Below, in pieces: positions 19,854-24,063 of a DNA stretch of 24,063 nt. The notes beneath the pieces are model-generated. The model did no database searches, was not told the origin of the DNA, and saw only the letters and a program-made list of their open reading frames with translations. This DNA comes from a bacterium (lineage in GTDB: Bacteria > B130-G9). Positions within the stretch are counted from its first letter, which is position 1, and the number at the start of each line of letters is the position of its first letter. The position numbers and the translations under genes were made by a program. The stretch covers positions 1 through 24,063 of the forward strand of contig DATLAJ010000056.1 in assembly GCA_035527515.1 (NCBI GenBank), in the 5' to 3' direction.

Positions 19854-20765
19854 ATGACGCGTGTCCTGATTTGCGACCCTGTGGCAGAAGAGGCAGTAGA
19901 GAAGATGCGGCAAGGCGGCCTGACAGTTGATGTCAAGACCGGCATGGCGCCAGAGGAGCTCGTTGCGACAGTAGGCGCCTATGACGCCATGGTCGTTCGC
20001 AGTGCCACAAAAGTTACTAAAGCAGTCATCGATGCGGGCAAGAGACTGAAGATCATCGCTCGCGGCGGTGTGGGACTTGACAACATTGACCTCGAGGCCG
20101 CCAATGCGGCGGGCAAGAAGGTGATCAACACTCCGGCCGCGAGCTCCGTCTCTGTGGCCGAGTTGGCGATGGCGCACATGCTCGCCATCTCGAGGTTCAT
20201 CCCACAGGCGAACGCATCGATGACGGCGGACCGTTGGGATAAGAAGAAGTTCGAGGGCGTGGAGCTCTACAGAAAAACGCTCGGTGTGCTTGGAATCGGC
20301 AAAATTGGACAGGAAGTAGCGAAACGTGGCCTTGCGTTCGAGATGACAGTGATCGCCTACGACCCATTTGTAACGCAGGAGATGTTGGGCGACCTTCAGG
20401 TCAGAATGGTTAGCATGGACGAGCTGCTCGCCAAGTCCGACTACATCACACTGCACATGCCCCACAGCAAGGCAACGCACTACCTGTTAGCCGAGCAAGA
20501 GTTCGCAAAAATGAAGGATGGTGTGCGCATCGTCAACTGCGCCCGGGGCGGCGTCCTGAAAGAGTCCGCGCTGCTTGCTGCCCTCAAGAGCGGAAAGGTC
20601 GCGTTTGCGGCCCTGGATGTCTTCGAGAGCGAACCTGTCAAGGGCAACGAGTTTACTTCACTGCCAAACGTTTCGCTAACGCCGCACATAGGCGCCTCGA
20701 CTGTGGATGGTCAGTTCCGAGTGGGGATGGAGGTTGCCGAGAGGCTGCTGGAGTTGCTGGCCTAA
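19854..20765 (+). CDS. serA: D-3-phosphoglycerate dehydrogenase, short form without ACT domain
   Basis: 303 residues; ATG behind AGGAGGAGAGGGA. The typical short SerA layout is present: MVVRSATKVTKAVIDAG (about 46-62), IIARGGVGLDNIDLEAA (about 67-83), NTPAASSVSVAELAMAHMLA (102-121 region), GVLGIGKIGQEVAKRGL with GxGxxG at 147-152, and the catalytic triad as Arg231 (NCARGGVL), Glu260 (ALDVFESEP) and His278 (TPHIGAS). It oxidises 3-phosphoglycerate, the first step of serine synthesis. The lack of the C-terminal regulatory region suggests no serine feedback by an ACT domain. It sits second in a two-gene operon with the class V aminotransferase. Other hydroxyacid substrates cannot be excluded, but the neighbours favour SerA. 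Confidence 0.88.
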   Translation: MTRVLICDPVAEEAVEKMRQGGLTVDVKTGMAPEELVATVGAYDAMVVRSATKVTKAVIDAGKRLKIIARGGVGLDNIDLEAANAAGKKVINTPAASSVSVAELAMAHMLAISRFIPQANASMTADRWDKKKFEGVELYRKTLGVLGIGKIGQEVAKRGLAFEMTVIAYDPFVTQEMLGDLQVRMVSMDELLAKSDYITLHMPHSKATHYLLAEQEFAKMKDGVRIVNCARGGVLKESALLAALKSGKVAFAALDVFESEPVKGNEFTSLPNVSLTPHIGASTVDGQFRVGMEVAERLLELLA

Positions 20766-20798
20766 GCCGACGAACAGAACCGTTCTGGGTATTCAGCA

Positions 20799-20848
20799 GT
20801 GCCCTGAAGGGGCACAACGTGGGTAGCCGTAGGTGCGCAACCTACGGA
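20799..20848 (+). repeat. Dispersed two-hairpin element, copy C
   Basis: GTGCCC-TGAA-GGGGCAC (20799-20815), then 'gggtag', then CCGTAGGT-GCGCA-ACCTACGG (20827-20847). Same order, loop and GTAGCC linker as 674-726, with different stem bases. It lies between serA and the dCMP deaminase gene. Confidence 0.7.
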
Positions 20849-20927
20849 ACAGATACGTGTAGAGTTCTGCGTTCGACGCTCGTTTGAGGGCAGTTCGACA
20901 GCCAGCGGCATTTAGGAGACTCTTGAC

Positions 20928-21422
20928 CTGAAGAAGCGAATCCCCTGGGACCAGTATTTCATGCGAATAGCCCGCCTCATGGCAGAGCGCTCAACCTGCC
21001 TGCGGAGGCACGTCGGCGCGGTCATCGTCCGCGACAAGCGCATTCTTGCGACAGGCTACAACGGCGCACCATCAGGCCTGAAGCACTGCGAAGAGGTTGG
21101 CTGCCTCCGCGAGAAGCTGAAGGTCCCGTCCGGCACGATGCACGAGCTGTGTAGGGGCCTTCACGCAGAGCAGAACGCCATCATTCAGGCCGCGATGTTT
21201 GGTGTATCCATCAAGGGCGCGGCTCTCTACTGCACCAACGCTCCTTGCGTGATCTGCGCCAAGATGTTAATAAATGCTGGCATGAACAAGCGTATATGCT
21301 ATCAGGATGGCTATCCTGACAAGCTGGCGCTCGAGATGCTCCAGGAAGCAGGTGTGGAGCTCGTCCACATCCCTTACAACGAGGCAGAAGATGGTGAGAG
21401 CGATAAGAACAAGGATGAATAG
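20928..21422 (+). CDS. dCMP deaminase (ComEB-like cytidine/deoxycytidylate deaminase)
   Basis: 164 residues if started at CTG 20928, 153 from the ATG at 20961. I prefer the CTG. The codons before the ATG read [11 protein letters not shown], the normal start of this family (WDEYFM), an upstream TAGGAG is nine bases away, and a TAG stop lies just before it. Zinc-binding motifs are LHAEQNAI (His and the catalytic Glu) and [15 protein letters not shown] (PCxxC). The substrate-pocket strand is [19 protein letters not shown]. The enzyme converts dCMP to dUMP for dTMP supply; the Cys-rich insertion ([11 protein letters not shown]) is usual in ComEB. It overlaps the start of the next gene by 8 bp. 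Confidence 0.9.
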   Translation: MKKRIPWDQYFMRIARLMAERSTCLRRHVGAVIVRDKRILATGYNGAPSGLKHCEEVGCLREKLKVPSGTMHELCRGLHAEQNAIIQAAMFGVSIKGAALYCTNAPCVICAKMLINAGMNKRICYQDGYPDKLALEMLQEAGVELVHIPYNEAEDGESDKNKDE

Positions 21423-22227
21423 CCCGCATCAGAAGAGGCGAGGCGACTCCGCGTGCGCTCTCGTGATGTTGCTCGCGGCCGCGCTGCTCACAATATCTTG
21501 CGCCTCGACCCAGGAGGTGGTGCTCGGCGACGACGAGATGTTTCACCTTGCGAGCAGGAAGCTTGAGATGAGCGAGCAGGCGGGTCTCATTTGGGGCATC
21601 ACTCACTCGAAGGAGCAGAGTCAGGCGTTGGAACTGTTCAACGAGTTGCTCGATAGGTACCCTGAAAGCCCGCACGCTAAGAAAGCCCAGATGCTGCTGG
21701 CCGACACGCTGTTTGCAGACAAGAAACACGAGGAGGCCGAGGCGGAGTACACGTCGTTTCTTCGCTTCTACCCATCGGACGTGGAGGCCCAGAAGGCTCA
21801 GTTTCGGCTGCTGTTGACGTTCGAGCGCCGGACCAGAACCTATGATCGAGACCAGTCGTTCACGCACAAGACGCTCGAGTTCTGCCGGCAATACCGGCGG
21901 AATTATCCGGGCGGGCAGTTCACGCAACATGTCGCGGTTATAGAACGTGAGGCGAGAGCGATGCTCGGCATGCACGAGTTCTACGTTGGACGCCTTTACT
22001 TCCGAAGACACAAATATGCTGCTGCCACATCACGGCTCGAAGGCGTCCTCAGAGATTACTCGGATACCGAGGCGGCCCCCAGGGCGCTGTTGTATCTCGC
22101 GAAGACCGACCTTAAGCTGAAGAGGCGCGACGAGGCCAGACAGAAGCTCCGGAAACTGATTGACAATTACCCCGGCTCTCAGTGTATCAACAGGGCCAGG
22201 AGGCTTTCGAAAGCTCTCGCGCCATAG
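21415..22227 (+). CDS. BamD-like outer-membrane assembly lipoprotein with TPRs
   Basis: 270 residues from the ATG at 21415 ([10 protein letters not shown]), which overlaps the dCMP deaminase stop. Start choice rests on the signal peptide: basic residues, then [18 protein letters not shown] with lipobox Cys29. After it come TPR-like helix pairs: [20 protein letters not shown] (about 64-83), [20 protein letters not shown] (about 84-103), [18 protein letters not shown], a longer helix with [19 protein letters not shown], then [20 protein letters not shown] and [20 protein letters not shown]. Layout and length match BamD/YfiO, the lipoprotein of the Bam complex that inserts beta-barrel proteins into the outer membrane, so the cell should be diderm. 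A related TPR lipoprotein remains possible. Confidence 0.78.
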   Translation: MNSPHQKRRGDSACALVMLLAAALLTISCASTQEVVLGDDEMFHLASRKLEMSEQAGLIWGITHSKEQSQALELFNELLDRYPESPHAKKAQMLLADTLFADKKHEEAEAEYTSFLRFYPSDVEAQKAQFRLLLTFERRTRTYDRDQSFTHKTLEFCRQYRRNYPGGQFTQHVAVIEREARAMLGMHEFYVGRLYFRRHKYAAATSRLEGVLRDYSDTEAAPRALLYLAKTDLKLKRRDEARQKLRKLIDNYPGSQCINRARRLSKALAP

Positions 22228-22254
22228 AGCCCCGCGGGGGCCAAGCGGGCTCTA
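22225..22254 (+). other. Hairpin overlapping the stop codon of the BamD-like gene
   Basis: TAGAGCCC (22225-22232, containing the TAG stop) pairs with GGGCTCTA (22247-22254). It may end or protect the transcript. No T-run follows, so intrinsic termination is not supported. Confidence 0.4.
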
Positions 22255-22910
22255 CGGCAGGCGACCATTACCGTCAATTGGCGTGGGTAATTCTTTCAAC
22301 CACCTCCACCAAGCCCGGCCTTGAAGCTATATCAACACGACCGAACCTGCAAAGGCATCGATGCGTTGGGCGCGATTCTAGATTGTAGGTGAACTCTCGC
22401 AATGATCTCGGCCGCGTTTTAACGCGGCCATATAGATGGCTCTAATTATGCTAACACCCGAATTCATTCGGGTGACTTGAGAAGGCGAGTCGCCTCCTCC
22501 TCTTCCCTCCCAGAATGCCCGTTTGAAGGGAAGAGATGAGGAGAGCGCCGGCGTGCCGCAGGCCCCCCGAATGAATTCGGGGGTTAGGATTATAGTAGCC
22601 CTTCTGGACCGCCTCGACTGAAGTCGGGCGATGAGTCAATGTGCAAGTCACGCGTTCGCAAGCCACGACCTGGGAGGCATTTATGCCCACCCCATGACAT
22701 AAACGCAACATCACCCACAATCTGAGGTCAGACCCGATGCATTAGAGCATCTTTCGACACTGCCCGCCGCCTCATCCCCCCGCCTCACCCGAACTGGTGC
22801 GCACCCGATTGCCTCAATTTCCGCTTGATACCTGTCTGCAAAGTCTGTATTCTTCTCGCAATAGGTGCGGCAGCATCAGTTTTCAGCGCATTTGCCTACG
22901 GGGTGAGGTT
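22228..22910. other. Gene-free stretch with a hairpin cluster
   Basis: No convincing gene. It contains the hairpin at 22225-22254 and four short hairpins between 22410 and 22626 (annotated separately). A 20-codon minus-strand frame near 22280-22350 ending in a stop (reads DIASRPGLVEVVERITHAN) looks protein-like but is too short to name. No clear promoter for the downstream gene was found. Confidence 0.6.
22410..22626. repeat. Cluster of four short hairpins, two of them an inverted pair
   Basis: GGCCGCGTT-TT-AACGCGGCC (22410-22429); CACCCGAA-TTCA-TTCGGGTG (22455-22474); CCCCCGAA-TGAA-TTCGGGGG (22564-22583); CGAC-TGAA-GTCG (22615-22626). The second and third are inverted copies with matching flanks (ctaac...). 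They share the TGAA/TTCA loop with the two-hairpin elements elsewhere in the window. Confidence 0.7.
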
Positions 22911-24062
22911 ATGGAGAGGCGTGCCGTTTGCGACCATTGCGGCGCTAGTTTTAGCGTGCTTGGGGATGCGGACCTGATTGAGTGCCCCAAGTGCGGATGG
23001 ATTGTCAACGTTCAGGCCCATCAAGAGCGAACAAGCTCAACCAAGAGTTCCCGTGAAATATCCGGGCCTGCGCTGACACCGGAATCATACTATCCGAGCC
23101 CTCCTCAACACGGGTATGAACCGGGCTCTGGTGTGGTTGTGTTCGGATGGATACTCTTTAGTCTTGTGATCATTCTTCCTTTTATCGGCGGGGAGGCTGG
23201 ACGTGGCCTCTCTGGCTTCGGGGTGCTGGTCTCCATTGCGTTGGTCGCCATTGATGCCTCGCATATCCGGGTTAAGGAGCTGTCATACTCCACACTGAAT
23301 CTTAGCGCAACGGAGCGTTATGGGGCGGTTCTTTGGGCGATCCTGTGCTGGCTCCTGTGGATAGTGGCATTTCCTTTATATCTTGCGAAAAGGCAGAAAT
23401 TGGCTAAAGCGGCCCACGAGACAATTGAGAAAGGGCTCTACATTCCTGTGCAGGACCGCAAGGCGTTTCGAAAACGCATGAGGAATGCAAGGGTAAGAAG
23501 TGTGCTGGTTGTATTCCTTGTAGGCATCGGTGTGATGACAGTTGCGCTATTAGCGTTAATTGCGTTTGTGGGCCCATGGCCAGGATCGAGGACCGGAGGA
23601 GAGCTGGGAATGGTGTACGGGCTTGAGGGCATTGACCACTACAATAAAGGCGTGGAATACCTCAGCGACGGAAAGCTCGACGCGGCGGAAAGCGAGTTCA
23701 AGCAGGCAATCGAGCAGAACCCGAATCTCGCGGAGGCGCACCTCAATCTCGGTCTGATTGCTTTAGAGAACGGATGGCTTGATGGCGCCGAGAGAAGCAC
23801 GAGAAGGTGTATCGATATCCTCGAGCGCACTCGAACAACGGCCATGGATGGAACGACCTGGAGAGAGGCCTTGTCCATAGCATATAACAACATGGGTGCA
23901 ATAGAGATGGCTAGGGCGGCCAATGCGGATCAGTCGCATGGTTATGGGGCTGGCCGGGGCCATTGGGAGAGAGGTATGAGTTATTTCAGAAAGGCTATTG
24001 CGCTGGATCCATCAAGTTCAAAGGCCCAGGGCAATATAGAACGCTTCAAAGGCGCTTACTGA
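22911..24062 (+). CDS. Zinc-ribbon, multi-pass membrane and TPR protein
   Basis: 383 residues from the ATG at 22911 behind GGGGTGAGGTT; earlier in-frame codons read as unrelated sequence and were not used. Residues 7-28 form a zinc ribbon (CDHCGASF ... ECPKCGW; Cys7, 10, 25, 28). A Ser/Pro-rich linker follows, then about four membrane segments: VVVFGWILFSLVIILPFIGG, GFGVLVSIALVAIDA, GAVLWAILCWLLWIVAFPLY and VLVVFLVGIGVMTVALLALI. The C-terminal third has TPRs: HYNKGVEYLSDGKLDAAESE, FKQAIEQNPNLAEAHLNLGL, and MSYFRKAIALDPSSSKAQGN. The layout resembles bacterial membrane scaffolds of unknown function with an N-terminal cytoplasmic ribbon. The stop lies just inside the window. No partner gene is visible. 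Confidence 0.75.
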   Translation: MERRAVCDHCGASFSVLGDADLIECPKCGWIVNVQAHQERTSSTKSSREISGPALTPESYYPSPPQHGYEPGSGVVVFGWILFSLVIILPFIGGEAGRGLSGFGVLVSIALVAIDASHIRVKELSYSTLNLSATERYGAVLWAILCWLLWIVAFPLYLAKRQKLAKAAHETIEKGLYIPVQDRKAFRKRMRNARVRSVLVVFLVGIGVMTVALLALIAFVGPWPGSRTGGELGMVYGLEGIDHYNKGVEYLSDGKLDAAESEFKQAIEQNPNLAEAHLNLGLIALENGWLDGAERSTRRCIDILERTRTTAMDGTTWREALSIAYNNMGAIEMARAANADQSHGYGAGRGHWERGMSYFRKAIALDPSSSKAQGNIERFKGAY

Positions 24063-24063
24063 C

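Noticed and set aside
19827-20480. 217-codon minus-strand open frame opposite serA
   Set aside because: Shadow of a gene with full catalytic triad and good start signals.
21211-22011. 266-codon minus-strand open frame
   Set aside because: It covers the end of the deaminase and the BamD-like gene, both well supported. The translation is Arg/Leu-rich without motifs.
22280-22380. Short minus-strand frame reading DIASRPGLVEVVERITHAN
   Set aside because: It looks protein-like but lacks a start, a ribosome-binding site and enough length to name. It could be a gene remnant or chance.
22797-22910. Earlier ATG adding 38 residues to the zinc-ribbon protein
   Set aside because: The added residues have no family features, and the ATG at 22911 has a ribosome-binding site directly before the zinc ribbon.

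Overview
The window is bacterial chromosomal DNA of fairly high GC content, with compact genes, mostly Shine-Dalgarno starts and frequent GTG/TTG starts. Two predicted lipoproteins, one of them BamD-like, point to a diderm (Gram-negative) bacterium. The abundant dispersed hairpin repeats, the decayed gene fragments and the bacterial XPB-type helicase resemble deep-branching, poorly cultured phyla. Nothing here (no rRNA, no ribosomal protein) allows a firm assignment.

Layout. 1-7500, minus strand: the 5' end of an XPB-like helicase; a 0.77-kb gene-free stretch built around a large composite palindrome; a DUF72 gene; the remains of a glycosyltransferase; a flavin reductase gene held between two ~167-bp direct repeats; an unrecognised 430-residue protein translated after a 2-hydroxyacid dehydrogenase; and a lipoprotein TPR/esterase cotranscribed with a DUF4870 membrane protein. 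7.6-9.6 kb: a fragment of a cysteine desulfurase gene, a plus-strand B12-binding radical SAM gene and a four-helix-bundle gene remnant.

9607-14763, minus strand, is the most interesting region: a tightly packed seven-gene operon. In transcription order it holds an Rrf2/IscR-like regulator, a PP-loop ATPase, a small membrane protein starting MACCG, a second and larger membrane protein starting MACCG, a SufS-like cysteine desulfurase, a second PP-loop ATPase and a Thi4-like thiazole synthase gene broken by two in-frame nonsense codons. Both PP-loop proteins carry SGGLDS, CxxCK(x)AMH and a third cysteine in GTQPxC about 92 residues later. This is the cysteine layout of the [4Fe-4S]-dependent thiolases TtcA and TtuA. 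I infer an undescribed, membrane-associated sulfur-transfer system in which the desulfurase supplies sulfur, the PP-loop enzymes activate and thiolate a substrate, and the Rrf2 protein regulates. The substrate is unknown.

15.1-18.2 kb, plus strand: a secreted SagB-type oxidoreductase, a divergent aspartate kinase and a NucS/DUF91-type nuclease, 3 and 10 bp apart. 18.6-20.8 kb: a class V aminotransferase and a short phosphoglycerate dehydrogenase behind a consensus promoter, probably a serine biosynthesis operon. 20.9-22.2 kb: dCMP deaminase overlapping a BamD-like TPR lipoprotein. 22.2-22.9 kb: a cluster of hairpin repeats. 22.9-24.06 kb: a zinc-ribbon, membrane and TPR protein.

No rRNA, tRNA, CRISPR array, intact insertion sequence or phage gene was seen.
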